From CAVUMR01 sp963742715 (GTDB taxonomy: Bacteria; Actinomycetota; Actinomycetes; Mycobacteriales; Micromonosporaceae), in NCBI GenBank assembly GCA_963742715.1, contig CAVUMR010000002.1, forward strand, positions 1,736,001 to 1,800,000: a stretch of DNA of 64,000 nt. The letters are read 5' to 3'. Made by a program: the position numbers and the translations under genes. Shown here piece by piece: positions 28,211 to 39,385 of this stretch (position 1 is the stretch's first letter; each line of letters starts with the position of its first letter). The notes beneath the pieces were generated by a model. The model had not been told where the DNA came from, ran no database searches, and worked only from the letters and a program-made list of their open reading frames with translations.

Positions 28211-29336
28211 TCAGCCGAGCACCTCGTCGAGCTTCACGCTCGGCATGCCGTGCGCCTCGGCCACCGGCCCGTAGGTGACCTGGCCGTCGTGCGTGTTCAG
28301 GCCCAGCGCCAGCGCCCGGTCCCGGCGCAGCGCCTCCGCCAGCCCCGGTTGGCCAGCTCCAGCGCGTACGGCAGGGTCACGTTGGTCAGCGCGTACGTGC
28401 TGAGTGTGCGGTACCGCGCCGGGCATGTTGGCCACGCAGTAGAAGACCGAGTTGTGCACCTGGTAGACCGGGTCGGCGTGGGTGGTGGGCCGGGAGTCCT
28501 CGAAGCAGCCGCCCTGGTCGATCGAGATGTCGACCAGCACGCTGCCCGGCTTCATCCGCGACACCATCTCGTTGGTGATCAGCCGCGGGGCCTTGGCGCC
28601 GGGTACCAGCACCGCGCCGATGACCAGGTCGGCGTCGAGGACGGCCTTCTCGACCTCGTACGTGTTGGACGCGACCGTCTGCAGGTGGCCCTGGTAGATC
28701 TGCGTCGGCCTGCCGCAGCTTGTCGATGTTGCGGTCCAGCAGCAGCACCTCGGCCTGCATGCCGAGCGCGATGGCGGCCGCGTTCATGCCGGACACGCCG
28801 GCGCCGATGACCACGGTCTTCGCCGCGTACACGCCGGACACGCCGCCCATCAGCACGCCGCGCCCGCCGCCGGAGCGCATCAGGTGGTACGCGCCGACCT
28901 GGGGTGCCAGCCGGCCGGCCACCTCGCACATCGGCGCCAGCAGCGGCAGCGGCCGTCCGGCAGCTCGACGGTCTCGTACGCGATGCCGGTGACCTTGCGG
29001 TCCAGCAGCGCCTCGGTGCACTCCTAGCGACGCGGCCAGGTGCAGGTAGGTGAAGAGCACCTGGCCCGGGCGCATCCGGTGGTACTCCTCGGCGATCGGC
29101 TCCTTGACCTTGAGCATCAGGTCCGCGGCGCCCCACACGTCGTCGGCGGTGGCGAGGATCGTCGCCGCCGGCCGCCTCGTAGTCGGCGTCCGGGATGGAC
29201 GAGCCGGCACCGGCGCCGGCCTCGACGTACACCTCGTGCCCGGCGCGGGTGAACTCGTTGACAGCCCGGCCGGCGTGATCGCCACCCGGTACTCGTGGTT
29301 CTTGACCTCGCGGGGGATTCCGACCTTCACGTGCAC
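28211..29336 (-). CDS. ald: Alanine dehydrogenase (frameshifted in this sequence)
   Basis: GTG start at 29336. Pieces in several frames give the family sequence: VKVGIPREVKNHEYRVAITP, ATADDVWGAADLMLKVKEP, PGQVLFTYLHLAAS, VGAYHLMRSGGGRGVLMGG, the NAD-binding VVIGAGVSGMNAAAIALGMQ, SVLVDISIDQGGCFEDSRPT and a C-terminal DEVLG. Register changes occur near 29270, 29170, 29020, 28950, 28705, 28420 and 28345. The enzyme interconverts L-alanine and pyruvate with NAD. The gene lies between xerD and the NUDIX gene, a place where M. tuberculosis has none. All motifs are intact, so it is probably functional with base-call errors. Confidence 0.87.
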
Positions 29337-29530
29337 GACACCTCTTCTCAAGCGAGCGAGCCGGCGACTCCGTCGTCGTCCGGACTAAGCCGCCCGGCCG
29401 GCAGTGTAGACGTCACCGAGCGTCAGCGGGTTGCCCGAGTGACCGATTCGTCGCGACGGATAGCCGATGCTGACCGCGAAGGTCGGCCCTCCGACTCAAA
29501 CTTCCCTCGTCACCCACTACATTGCCGACC

Positions 29531-29848
29531 ATGAGCACGCCATACCCGCCACAACCCGGCTACGGCTACGGACCGCCCCTTGACCCGGCGACCGGCCGCC
29601 AGCTGGACCCCATGACCGGCCAACTGCTTTCCGAGAAGAGCAAGCTGGTAGCAGGTCTGTTGGGGATTTTCCTCGGTGGCTTCGGAGTCGGCCGGTTCTA
29701 CACCGGACATGTCGGCCTCGGAGTCGCACAGCTCGTCGTCACGCTGGTGACCTGTGGGCTCGGCAGCCTCTGGGGCCTCATCGACGGCATCATCATCCTC
29801 GTCAACGGGGGCACCGACTCGGAGGGGTACAAACTCCGCGAGTCGTGA
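29531..29848 (+). CDS. TM2-domain membrane protein
   Basis: 105 residues from ATG at 29531 (a TTG three codons earlier is less likely). A 40-residue Pro/Gly/Tyr-rich lead (PYPPQPGYGYGPPLDP) precedes the TM2 domain. That domain has two membrane helices, LVAGLLGIFLGGFGVGRFYT and LVVTLVTCGLGSLWGLIDGI, with the typical GRFYTGHVGLG turn and a DG after the second helix. TM2 proteins are small integral membrane proteins of mostly unknown role. It is the only plus-strand gene in this stretch, divergent from ald and convergent with the NUDIX gene. Confidence 0.85.
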   Translation: MSTPYPPQPGYGYGPPLDPATGRQLDPMTGQLLSEKSKLVAGLLGIFLGGFGVGRFYTGHVGLGVAQLVVTLVTCGLGSLWGLIDGIIILVNGGTDSEGYKLRES

Positions 29849-29902
29849 TCCATTAGTCGAAATCCGCTGCGGCTCCGGCATCGCCGGAAAGCCGCTGCCG
29901 TC

Positions 29903-30615
29903 TCAACTGGGCATGGGCTCCATTACCGAGCGTAGTGGAGCCCATGCGCTATCCCGAGCCCGCGCGGCGGCCAGCAGACCGACCACGCAGGCCGCGTTCG
30001 TGATCTCCCCGGACCAGATCATCCCGATCGCCTCGTCCAGGCCGAACCACACGGCCACCATGTCGGCTTCCTCGGCGGTACGGGCGTGCCGCGTGTCCTC
30101 GGGTACCTCGGCGACGTCCCGGGCCAGGATACAGCCGGATCAGCTCGTTCGAGCAGCCCGGACTGGGTGTGTACGTCCACCAGCAGGTCCCAGCGTCCGG
30201 CCGACAGGTCGGCTTCCTCGGCCAGTTCCCGCTGCGCGGCGGTGACCTCCGGCTCCCCCGCCTCGTCGGTCAGGCCGGCCGGCAACTCCCACAGCGGCGC
30301 CCCGACCGGATGCCGGTACTGGCGCACCAGCAGCACCCGGTCGGTCCCGTCCGCGGTCTGGTCGATGGCGACCACCCCGACCGCCCCGACGTGCACCAGA
30401 TAGTCGCGCATGGCGGTACCGCCGTCCGGCATCCGTACCTCGTCGGACACCAGCCGCATCATCCGGTTGCCGAACCGCTCGGTACGACCGAGCACCTGGT
30501 ACCCGTCGGCCCGCGGCCCGGCCGGGTCGTTCCTGCCAGCCGGGACGTTCGTGCCGCCGGGGTCGTGTTTCCCGGGCCGGTCGTCCTCTCCGGGCCGGTC
30601 GTTGTCGCCGGGCAT
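29903..30615 (-). CDS. NUDIX hydrolase, ADP-ribose pyrophosphatase type (frameshifted near 3' end)
   Basis: ATG at 30615, one base after the pyrG stop. After a polar lead of about 35 residues come VRMPDGGTAMRDYLVHVGAV and LLVRQYRHPVGAPLWELPAG, then the NUDIX box with REL-EE (GEPEVTAAQRELAEEADL). This is the ADP-ribose pyrophosphatase subfamily. A single-base break near 30125 shifts the C-terminal part, where the correct frame reads DVAEVPEDTRHARTAEEADM and ends MEPMPS at 29903. It cleaves ADP-ribose or related nucleoside diphosphates. Adjacent pyrG and the location match Rv1700. The 3' end overlaps the bidirectional hairpin. Confidence 0.87.
29911..29947. terminator. Hairpin between convergent TM2 and NUDIX genes
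   Basis: A perfect 12-bp stem (29911-29922 with 29936-29947, GCATGGGCTCCA) around a 13-base loop. No T-run follows on either side, so it may be a weak or Rho-assisted bidirectional terminator. It lies inside the last codons of the NUDIX gene as I read it. Confidence 0.6.
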
Positions 30616-30616
30616 G

Positions 30617-32408
<1,792 letters not shown>

Positions 32409-32523
32409 GCGTGCCGAAGGGGCCAAGGCCAGCTCCCGTGGTCGGTTGGGCGCGGCGGTCGAGATGACGGCGGCCTTGCCGTTGGCTGCCAGAACACCGC
32501 GCGATCCACGGGATTCCACGGTA

Positions 32524-35067
32524 TCAGTCGCTGCCGGCGCCGTTCGTAGGCCTACCCAGCGCCACGCCGGTCGGTCTGGTCGCCACCATGCGCGCCAGTC
32601 CGAAATGTGCGATGTCCCGCGGGTCCCCGGCATCCGGACCAGCCGGTTCGGTCGACACCGGCTCGGTCGACACCGGCCCGGTCGCCACCGGCCCGGTCGC
32701 CACCGGCTCGGTCGCTACCGGCTCGGTGGCAACCAGCTCAACGACCGGCTCAGCGTCGGCTGGCCTGATGTCTACCGGCTCGGCATCGGCCGGCGTGGCG
32801 GCGACCGGCTCGGCGCCGGCCGGCGTGGCGGCGACCGGCTCGGCATCGGCCGGCTTCGCGGCGCGGTCGGTCCCGATGGTGGGCGGGGTCGGGGTACGGG
32901 GCGCCGGATGGTCGTCGCTGCGGGCCAGTACCCGCAGTGTGGCCAGCACGGCCAGCGGCACCGCGGTGGCCGCCGAGGCCGCCGCCACGGTCACCCCGGC
33001 CCCGTCGACCAGCCCGCCCACCAGCCCGGCGACCGCGGTACCGATCAGCGCCGCGCGGATGGCCGGGTACAGGCCGAACACCCGCTTCAACCCGCCGACC
33101 GGCCGGAGCAGGACGAAACCGACGAACGCGGCGGCCACGATCGCGAGGATGGTCAACGGGCTGGACAGGAACACCGACATGTTCGACTCGATGGAGCGGT
33201 GCAGCACCGGCCCGGCCGTACCGTTGGCCAACTGCGACAGGAACCGACCGAGGTGGCCGCGCTCGCTGGCGGGCCGGGACAGGTCCAGACCGGCGAAGCC
33301 GGCCGTGACCACCATGCCGGCGAGGGTGGCCCAGATCAGCCGGGACAGGGTGAGCCAGCCCCCGCTGGAGATCACGCTCGCGACGCAGACCCCCGCGGTG
33401 AGCGCCACCGCGCCACCGGCATCGGCGCCCAGATAGGGGCTACCGGCGACCAGGACGCCGACCGCACCCACCGCCGCCATCACGGCCGGTCGGTACCGGC
33501 GGGGGGCTCGTTGGGCCAGCCAGCCGGCGACCAGCAGGGTGCCGGCGGCGAAGATGCCGAACGCGAGGGTGCCGAGTCCGGTGTACCGGCCGCCCTCGAC
33601 CGCGGAGTAGCCGACCACCGAGCCGAGCTGCAGATGGCCACCTGTCACCACGTCCACCCCGACGACGAGTGCGGCCAGCCCGGCGACCGCGACCAGCGGC
33701 CCCAACGGCCGGACGTGGCGGGCGACGAGACTCACCAGCACGGTCGCGAGTACCGCCAGCACGATCGTGATCGTGGCCAACATCCGGCCCGGATGGTCCG
33801 AACGCCACCACGGTGCCGCACTCGCCAGCAGTACCGCCGGAAGCGCCAACGCGGCCGCGCACGCGGCCGTCTCCGTCCAGGCGATCAGCCATCCCGTCTT
33901 TCCGCTGCGGACTCCTCTCGCGCGGCCCTGGATGCGGGCACCGGCGCGACTGCTGGCCGGCCCGGTACGCCGGGCAGACGCGCCGCGGATGAGCGACAGC
34001 GGCCCGCGCGCGTATCTGGCCCAGGCGAGTACCACGGTCGCGACCAGGTACAGCAGGAGCTGTCCGAGTACCAGGATCTGGGCGAACCGGCCGACCACGG
34101 CACGCTGGCCGACCGCTTCGCGTTCCGCGTCGGTGAGCTCGTCGACGGTCGTCGCCACACTGTCCGGGCGGCCCGATCCGGTCGAGGACATCGGCTGGCC
34201 GAGGAACGAGGCCGGCTGGTGGACGTCGAGGGCGGCGAGCGCGGTCGGCGCCGCGTCGATCAACTGGACGAACCCGCCCCGCCCGGTGGACGCCGAGGTC
34301 AGCCAGCCGCCCCGGAAACCGGGACCGTCGGCGACCGCGACGTGCAGCCGGGCTGGTCGGCCGGTGTCGGACAGGCCCAGCACCATCAGCACCGACCCCA
34401 CCGGCCGGGCGGCCTGTACGGCGGCCAGTCCGGCGTCCGCGGCCCGCGCGGCGGACCGGCGATCAGGATCGGACACGGTACCGAGGTCCACGGTCGCCAC
34501 CGGGCAGCCGACCAGCAGGTCTCCCAGGTCTGGACCGGGTGCCTGCGCGTACCGGCCGATCCGACCCACCGGACCGGCGGCGGCGAGCGCGGCGGCCGGG
34601 CCGATCGCGGCGACGCACCGCACCGACTCGGCCAGGGCGCCGGGCCGGGCACCGTACGACATCAGCGAGTTCACCCCGCGGATCTCCGGCTGGTCCGGCA
34701 GGGTCGCGGTGCCGCGCGGACCGGCCGACACGGTCGCTGTCCGGTCCTGACACTCCTGGCCGGTACGGGTCCGGTCGTAACGCGCGCGGTTGCCCGCCCC
34801 GAGCGTGACCCAGCCGTCGATCGGGCAGGTGACCGTGGTGGCACCGCGTACCGCCAGCGAGCCGACCGCGCCCTGCCCGGCCAGCCGCCACAGCGTCGGA
34901 GTGTCCTGCTGGTTGACGTCGTCCCAGCGCAGGCCGGCGATACCGACGATGAGCACGTGGTCGGCCCGGCCCGGTGGCGCGCCGGTTGCCGGCGAGGGGA
35001 GGAACACGACCCCGCCGGCCAGCAGGGCACCGGCGGCGAGCAGCAGCGACACCGGCCGACGCATCAT
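32524..35067 (-). CDS. Large membrane protein with alkaline-phosphatase-like N-terminal domain
   Basis: 847 residues, intact. A signal-like segment (about 6-24) is followed by an extracytoplasmic domain (30-330) with VLIVGIAGLRWDDVNQ, DTPTLWRLAGQGAVGSLAVR and TTVTCPIDGWVTLGAGNR. The order Asp, then Thr-Pro, Cys-Pro-ASP resembles the alkaline phosphatase superfamily, but I see no full metal set. From about 350 to 715 there are at least ten membrane helices. The C-terminal 100 residues are a disordered tract of EPVATEPVATG-type repeats. Its stop is 115 bases upstream of pyrG. The start overlaps the glycosyltransferase stop (ATGA at 35064-35067). The cluster with murJ and a glycosyltransferase suggests an envelope role. 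It has counterparts in this position in related actinobacteria, without an assigned function. Confidence 0.75.
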   Translation of the reverse strand: MMRRPVSLLLAAGALLAGGVVFLPSPATGAPPGRADHVLIVGIAGLRWDDVNQQDTPTLWRLAGQGAVGSLAVRGATTVTCPIDGWVTLGAGNRARYDRTRTGQECQDRTATVSAGPRGTATLPDQPEIRGVNSLMSYGARPGALAESVRCVAAIGPAAALAAAGPVGRIGRYAQAPGPDLGDLLVGCPVATVDLGTVSDPDRRSAARAADAGLAAVQAARPVGSVLMVLGLSDTGRPARLHVAVADGPGFRGGWLTSASTGRGGFVQLIDAAPTALAALDVHQPASFLGQPMSSTGSGRPDSVATTVDELTDAEREAVGQRAVVGRFAQILVLGQLLLYLVATVVLAWARYARGPLSLIRGASARRTGPASSRAGARIQGRARGVRSGKTGWLIAWTETAACAAALALPAVLLASAAPWWRSDHPGRMLATITIVLAVLATVLVSLVARHVRPLGPLVAVAGLAALVVGVDVVTGGHLQLGSVVGYSAVEGGRYTGLGTLAFGIFAAGTLLVAGWLAQRAPRRYRPAVMAAVGAVGVLVAGSPYLGADAGGAVALTAGVCVASVISSGGWLTLSRLIWATLAGMVVTAGFAGLDLSRPASERGHLGRFLSQLANGTAGPVLHRSIESNMSVFLSSPLTILAIVAAAFVGFVLLRPVGGLKRVFGLYPAIRAALIGTAVAGLVGGLVDGAGVTVAAASAATAVPLAVLATLRVLARSDDHPAPRTPTPPTIGTDRAAKPADAEPVAATPAGAEPVAATPADAEPVDIRPADAEPVVELVATEPVATEPVATGPVATGPVSTEPVSTEPAGPDAGDPRDIAHFGLARMVATRPTGVALGRPTNGAGSD

Positions 35068-36308
35068 CCGCCGCGTCCCAACAGCTCCGCGTACACGGCC
35101 TCGATCTGGGCCACGGTGTCCCGCTCGGTCGGCCAGGTGGCGGCCCGGGCCAGCCCGCGGTCGACGTAGCCGGCCCGCAGGTCCGGGTTCTCGAGCAGCT
35201 TGCGTACCGCCGCGTCGAGCGCGTCCACGTCCCCCGCGGGTATCAGCACGGCGGCGTCACCGACCAGTTCCGGGATGCCGCCGACAGCGGTCGCCACCAG
35301 CGGCCGGCCGGCCCGGAGCGCCTCCTGCGCGAACAGCTGCCGGGCCTCCCACTGGCTGGTGACCACGGCCAGATCCGCCGCGGCCAGCAGGTCGGCCACG
35401 TCGGCACGGTGCCCGAGCAGCTGTACCGGTGCCCCGCTGGCCGCGATCTTGGCGTGCAGCTCGGCTTCGGACGGTCCACTGCCGGCGATCACCACGATCG
35501 GTCGGGGGGTGAGGTCGCGCCACCTGGCGGCGGCAGCCACCAGGGTGTCGTACCCCTTCTGCGGATGTAGTCGACCCACCGACAGCACCAGCGGGTTCGC
35601 GGCCCGTTCCGGGCCGAGCAGTTCGGTCCGCACCTCGACCGGATCGCGGGACGGCTCCGGCAGCGGCGGTGCGGCCACCGGCGCCGGGCGTACATCGCGG
35701 CCACCGAGCCGAAGGACCCGACCGAGCAGGTCGCCGGACGCGCACAGGGTGATGTCGGCGGATCGTGCCACCAGCCGCTCCAACTGGGCGTACACGCCGG
35801 CCTGCCAACCGTCGGCGAGTACGACGTTGTGCCAGGTGACGACCAGCGGCGCCAGTGCCCCGCCGGGCCGTACCCCGGCCGCCCGGAACGGCCTGAGCCG
35901 GCTGGCCCGCCGGGCCAGCGCGGCCACCAGACCGGCCCGCAGCCCGTGCGCGTGCACGATTTCCGCGTCTCCGAGTTGGCGGGCGAGCGCGGCCACCGCG
36001 CTGGCGTCGTGCCCGGGACGCAGCCCGGCCGCGATCTCGACCGGCCGGAAGCTGGCGCCGGTCGCGGTGAACCGGAACTGCTCCTCGGTCGCGGCGGGGC
36101 CGCACACCGTCACCACAGCACCGTGCTCGACCAGGCCGGCGGCCAGCGACCGGACGTGCTGGCCGACGCCACCGGTACTGGTCGCCAGCACCAGAGCCAC
36201 GCGGATTCCGGCTACCCGACCCTCGGTCGAGGCCCCGGACTCTGGGCCTCCGGTCTCTGGGCCCCCGGTCGCCCGACCGGTTTCGTCCGGCTCCGATACC
36301 CCGGTCAC
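35064..36308 (-). CDS. GT4-type glycosyltransferase
   Basis: 414 residues, GTG start at 36308. The GT-B fold is plain: N-terminal LVLATSTGGVGQHVRSLAAG, EIVHAHGLRAG and PLVVTWHNVVL; C-terminal LVLSVGRLHPQKGYDTLVAA, VIAGSGPSE and the donor-binding SQWEARQLFAQEALRAGRPL followed by GGIPELVGD. It transfers a sugar from a nucleotide donor to an unknown acceptor, probably at the cytoplasmic face of the membrane. Adjacent murJ and a MraY-like gene suggest a wall or lipid-linked product. The N-terminal 30 residues are a Gly/Glu-rich repeat (ETGGPESGAS). Intact. Confidence 0.88.
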   Translation of the reverse strand: MTGVSEPDETGRATGGPETGGPESGASTEGRVAGIRVALVLATSTGGVGQHVRSLAAGLVEHGAVVTVCGPAATEEQFRFTATGASFRPVEIAAGLRPGHDASAVAALARQLGDAEIVHAHGLRAGLVAALARRASRLRPFRAAGVRPGGALAPLVVTWHNVVLADGWQAGVYAQLERLVARSADITLCASGDLLGRVLRLGGRDVRPAPVAAPPLPEPSRDPVEVRTELLGPERAANPLVLSVGRLHPQKGYDTLVAAAARWRDLTPRPIVVIAGSGPSEAELHAKIAASGAPVQLLGHRADVADLLAAADLAVVTSQWEARQLFAQEALRAGRPLVATAVGGIPELVGDAAVLIPAGDVDALDAAVRKLLENPDLRAGYVDRGLARAATWPTERDTVAQIEAVYAELLGRGG

Positions 36309-36374
36309 CGGGTCGCCTCCCCTGGTCGCGCAGCCGCGGTCACCGACTCGTCTCCCCCGGTCGCATCGCCGCCG

Positions 36375-36464
36375 TCACAGCCTCGCTGCCTATCACGCGT
36401 TCGCTGCCCGTCACGCGTTCGCTGCCCATCACGCGTTCGCTGCCTATCGGAGCCTCGCCGCCCG
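36375..36464. repeat. 18-bp minisatellite between murJ and glycosyltransferase genes
   Basis: Three near-identical 18-base units (36393-36410, 36411-36428, 36429-36446) flanked by one degenerate unit on each side. On the minus strand they would encode GSERV-type hexapeptides, though no confident gene covers them. Confidence 0.8.
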
Positions 36465-36549
36465 CAACGGCCTCGTTGCCGTCACGCACACTGTCCGTCA
36501 CGCGCTCGTCGCCTGCCCGGCGGCCGTTGCCCGTCACTCGACGCGACGG

Positions 36550-38172
36550 TCATCGGCTCGCGCCGGACCGCCCCCGCCCTCCGAGCCGGCCGAGCACCCC
36601 GACAACCAGCGGTCGGGCGTCGGCACGGTCGACGAGCAACACAACGGCACCGAACACGACAATCACTACGACACCACTGAGCATGCCGTGCAGTACACCA
36701 GCGGCTCCATCCGGGGTACGGCCGAGCAGCGCCCCGACACCGAGTCCGGCGGCCACCGCGACCGCCGCGGCGAGAGTCCCGCACGCCCCGGCGCGTACGG
36801 CACCCGCGAGCGCGGCCGCACCGGCACGCCGGGCGACCACCGCCAGTAATACCGCACCGAGTACCACCATGCCGACCGAGTTGCCGGCTGCCAGCGCCGC
36901 GACCCGGGATCCGGCCGGTACGACCACGGCCAGCAACAGGTCGGCCGCCATCACCACCGCCCACCCGAGCACCGTGGCGCGGGCCGCCAACGCGGTGTCC
37001 CCGCGCGCGTACAGAGCACGGCTGAGCAGCGCGAACAGTCCGTAGCCCAGCAGTCCGGGGGCGAACCAGGCGATGCCCGCGGTGAGCGCGTCGACACTCG
37101 GGTTGCGCGCGGCCAGCGAGCCGACCACCCGCGCCGCCGGCTCGGCCAGTACCACCAGGGCGGCCGCACCGAACAGGCACAGCAGCAGTACGCCGCGCAC
37201 GGCGCCGGCCAGGGTCCGCTGGTACCGCTGCGTCTCCCCGGTCGCCGCGGCGCTCGCCAGCGTCGGGTACACCGAGGTGGCGACCGGTACCGCGAGGACC
37301 GCCCAGGGCAGGAAGAACACCGTCTGTGCGACCGTGTACACGACCAGCGCGCCCTCCGGCGCGGGCGGGTTCGCCAGGTAGATCACCAGTGCGGTGGCGA
37401 CCTGCTGGGCCCCGACGGTCACCCCGCCGGCAACTGCCAGACCGGTGACCCGGGCGCCGGTACCCTCCGCGAACGTGAACGTGGGTCGCAGCGGTACCCG
37501 CAGTCTCGCCAGCGGTACCAGCAGGCACAGCGACAGCACCGCGACGCCGAGGGTGGTACCGACCGAGAGCACCAGCTCGCCGGTCGAGCTCACCGCCGCG
37601 AGCGTGGTACCGCGCCCCTCCACGCCCGCGAACAGCGCGTACGCCCCGATGACCGTGACGCTGGACAGCAACGGGGCGAGCGCCGGCCAGGCGAACCGGT
37701 GATGCGCCTGCAGCACCCCGGTGAGCACGATGCCCACCCCGTACATCGGCAACTGGGTGGCGAAGATCCGCAGCATCCGGGTACCGACGGCGATCATCTC
37801 GGCGGACGCGTGGTGGGACAGCAGCCGCATCACCGGCTCGGCCGCGACCGCGACCACCAGTGCCATCGGTACCAGGATGGTGATCGTCCAGGTCAACAGC
37901 GCCGAGGTGGTACGGCCGACCGCGGCCCGGTCACCGAGGCTCACCGCGCCGGCCAACAGTGGTACGACCAGGCTCGCCAGCGCACCGCCGGCCACGATCT
38001 CGAAGACGATGTTCGGGACCGTGTTGGCGGTCTGGTACACCGTGCCGAGGTCGGTGTTGCCGATCGCGGCGGTGAACACCACGATGCGGCCGAAGCCAAC
38101 CAGCCGGGCGACGACCGTGATGCCGGCGATCAGTGCGGCCGCGCCGGCAATCCGTCGCGCGGTCGGACTCAT
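36550..38172 (-). CDS. murJ: MurJ/MviN lipid II flippase
   Basis: 540 residues, intact. Fourteen hydrophobic segments span almost the whole protein. The N-terminal block VARLVGFGRIVVFTAAIG, NTVPNIVFEIVAGGALASLV, the loop with VPLLAGAV and the later FLPWAVLAVPVATSVYPTLA are MurJ signatures (exporter of the peptidoglycan precursor lipid II across the membrane). Actinobacterial MviN often has extra C-terminal kinase-like domains; this one lacks them. The start overlaps the stop of the MraY-like gene (ATGA at 38169-38172), so these two wall-lipid genes are coupled. A disordered basic tail ends at 36550. Confidence 0.92.
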   Translation of the reverse strand: MSPTARRIAGAAALIAGITVVARLVGFGRIVVFTAAIGNTDLGTVYQTANTVPNIVFEIVAGGALASLVVPLLAGAVSLGDRAAVGRTTSALLTWTITILVPMALVVAVAAEPVMRLLSHHASAEMIAVGTRMLRIFATQLPMYGVGIVLTGVLQAHHRFAWPALAPLLSSVTVIGAYALFAGVEGRGTTLAAVSSTGELVLSVGTTLGVAVLSLCLLVPLARLRVPLRPTFTFAEGTGARVTGLAVAGGVTVGAQQVATALVIYLANPPAPEGALVVYTVAQTVFFLPWAVLAVPVATSVYPTLASAAATGETQRYQRTLAGAVRGVLLLCLFGAAALVVLAEPAARVVGSLAARNPSVDALTAGIAWFAPGLLGYGLFALLSRALYARGDTALAARATVLGWAVVMAADLLLAVVVPAGSRVAALAAGNSVGMVVLGAVLLAVVARRAGAAALAGAVRAGACGTLAAAVAVAAGLGVGALLGRTPDGAAGVLHGMLSGVVVIVVFGAVVLLVDRADARPLVVGVLGRLGGRGRSGASR

Positions 38173-39203
38173 CCGTCCGTTGGCGCGTCGCGCTCTGTCC
38201 GCTCCGGATCGGCGGTACCGGTCGCGGGTGCCCGGCCGGCCGGGGTGGACCCGGCGCCGCCGGTGCCCGGCCGGTGGCCGTTCCCGCCGGCCGGCCCGGC
38301 GATGTCATCACGGTGTACCGGTGGCGGCTCGGCCGGCAACCGGCCCCAGCCGTCGAGGTCCCGCAGCACCGGCGTGGCGGCGATCACCTTCGTGAAGCTG
38401 ATCCGTTCACTGGCGAGGGTCAGCGCCGCGAGTCCGGCGAGGACCGCGGCCCGGCCGAGCCGCCCGGTACGCCGGGCCACGGTGAGTCCGAGCAGCGCGC
38501 CGAGCGCGTTGGCGCCGGAGTCACCCAACATGACCTGCTCGGTCAGGTCGTCGCGCAGCAACCCGGCGGCCGCGCCCACCGGGCCGGCCACCAGTGCGCC
38601 GGCCGGCCCCGCGGCCAGTGGCGCGCCGACCGCGAGCCCGGCCTTGAGCGCCCGTCCGGGTCGCAGGTCCAGCAGATTGGTCAGGTTCGCGCTGCCGGCG
38701 ATCACGCCGGCCGTCAGCACCGTGTCGACCACCCGTCCGGCCGCGCCGATCGACCGGCCGCCGGACGAGCGCCCGTCCCGGGACGACTCCAGCAGCGCGG
38801 CCGCGATCAGGCTGGCCGCACCGATGCCGGCGACCTTGACCATGCCGCTGGTGACCCGACCCTCCCGCAGCGCGGCCAGGTGGCCGTGGAAGCCCTTGGC
38901 GGTCCGTTGATCCGGCCGCTGACCGGCGATGTCGTCGTACAGCCCGGTGGCACCGCCGGTGAGCCCGGCGGTGAGCGCGGCCAGCGCCACCGGTCCACTG
39001 CCCGCCCCGGCGGCCGCGCCGACCGACGCGCTGACCGCGAGCGCCGGTCCAGCGGCCAGACTCACCGTGCGGCCACGATGGTTGACCCGCTCCAGGTGGG
39101 GGCCGGCGGCCGACCGGCTGATCGCCCGTACCGCCGCCTGCGCGGCCACCGCCGCGGCACCGGCCAGCAGAACCCGGCCGGCGACTCTCCCGACCGCGCT
39201 CAT
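38169..39203 (-). CDS. MraY-like (GT4 family) polyprenyl-phosphate glycosyltransferase-type membrane protein
   Basis: 344 residues from ATG at 39203. Membrane helices alternate with short loops. GLYDDIAGQRPDQRTAKGFH matches the Asp-Asp motif of MraY/WecA-type enzymes, ANLTNLLDLRPGRALK matches the conserved N-x-x-N-x-x-D motif, and MLGDSGANALGALLG matches the catalytic loop. These enzymes move a phospho-sugar from a nucleotide donor to undecaprenyl phosphate. The true mraY is usually in the dcw cluster, so this may be a paralog for another lipid-linked sugar. The last 60 residues are disordered. It overlaps murJ by 4 bases. Confidence 0.8.
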   Translation of the reverse strand: MSAVGRVAGRVLLAGAAAVAAQAAVRAISRSAAGPHLERVNHRGRTVSLAAGPALAVSASVGAAAGAGSGPVALAALTAGLTGGATGLYDDIAGQRPDQRTAKGFHGHLAALREGRVTSGMVKVAGIGAASLIAAALLESSRDGRSSGGRSIGAAGRVVDTVLTAGVIAGSANLTNLLDLRPGRALKAGLAVGAPLAAGPAGALVAGPVGAAAGLLRDDLTEQVMLGDSGANALGALLGLTVARRTGRLGRAAVLAGLAALTLASERISFTKVIAATPVLRDLDGWGRLPAEPPPVHRDDIAGPAGGNGHRPGTGGAGSTPAGRAPATGTADPERTERDAPTDG

Positions 39204-39211
39204 GCCGCCGT

Positions 39212-39380
39212 CTCGCTGCGCACGCTCATGCCGCCGCCTCGCTGCGCTCGGCGCCGCCACGAGGCACATCCGCACAGTGCTTCATGGTTCGCTCGCTGCG
39301 CACGCTCATGCCGCCGCCTCGCTGCGCTCGGCGCCGTCACGAGGCACATCCGCACAGTGCTTCATGGTTCGCTCGCTGCG
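39212..39380. repeat. 80-bp tandem direct repeat (two copies plus a third start)
   Basis: Copy one 39212-39291, copy two 39292-39371, identical except one C/T difference (39257 versus 39337), then a partial third beginning CTCGCTGCG at 39372. It lies in the spacer upstream of the MraY-like gene and downstream of the copper-transporter-like gene. The CTCGCTGCG element recurs inside each unit. Confidence 0.9.
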
Positions 39381-39385
39381 CTCGC

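Noticed and set aside
36375..36464. CRISPR array
   Set aside because: The 18-base units are contiguous without spacers and there are no cas genes.
36340..36537. 65-residue minus-strand ORF with GSERV repeats
   Set aside because: Only the 18-bp array gives it structure; no ribosome binding site and no conserved part. Kept as a repeat, not as a gene.
39212..39380. CRISPR or attachment-site repeat
   Set aside because: The repeats are directly adjacent 80-bp units without spacers, and no integrase is close.
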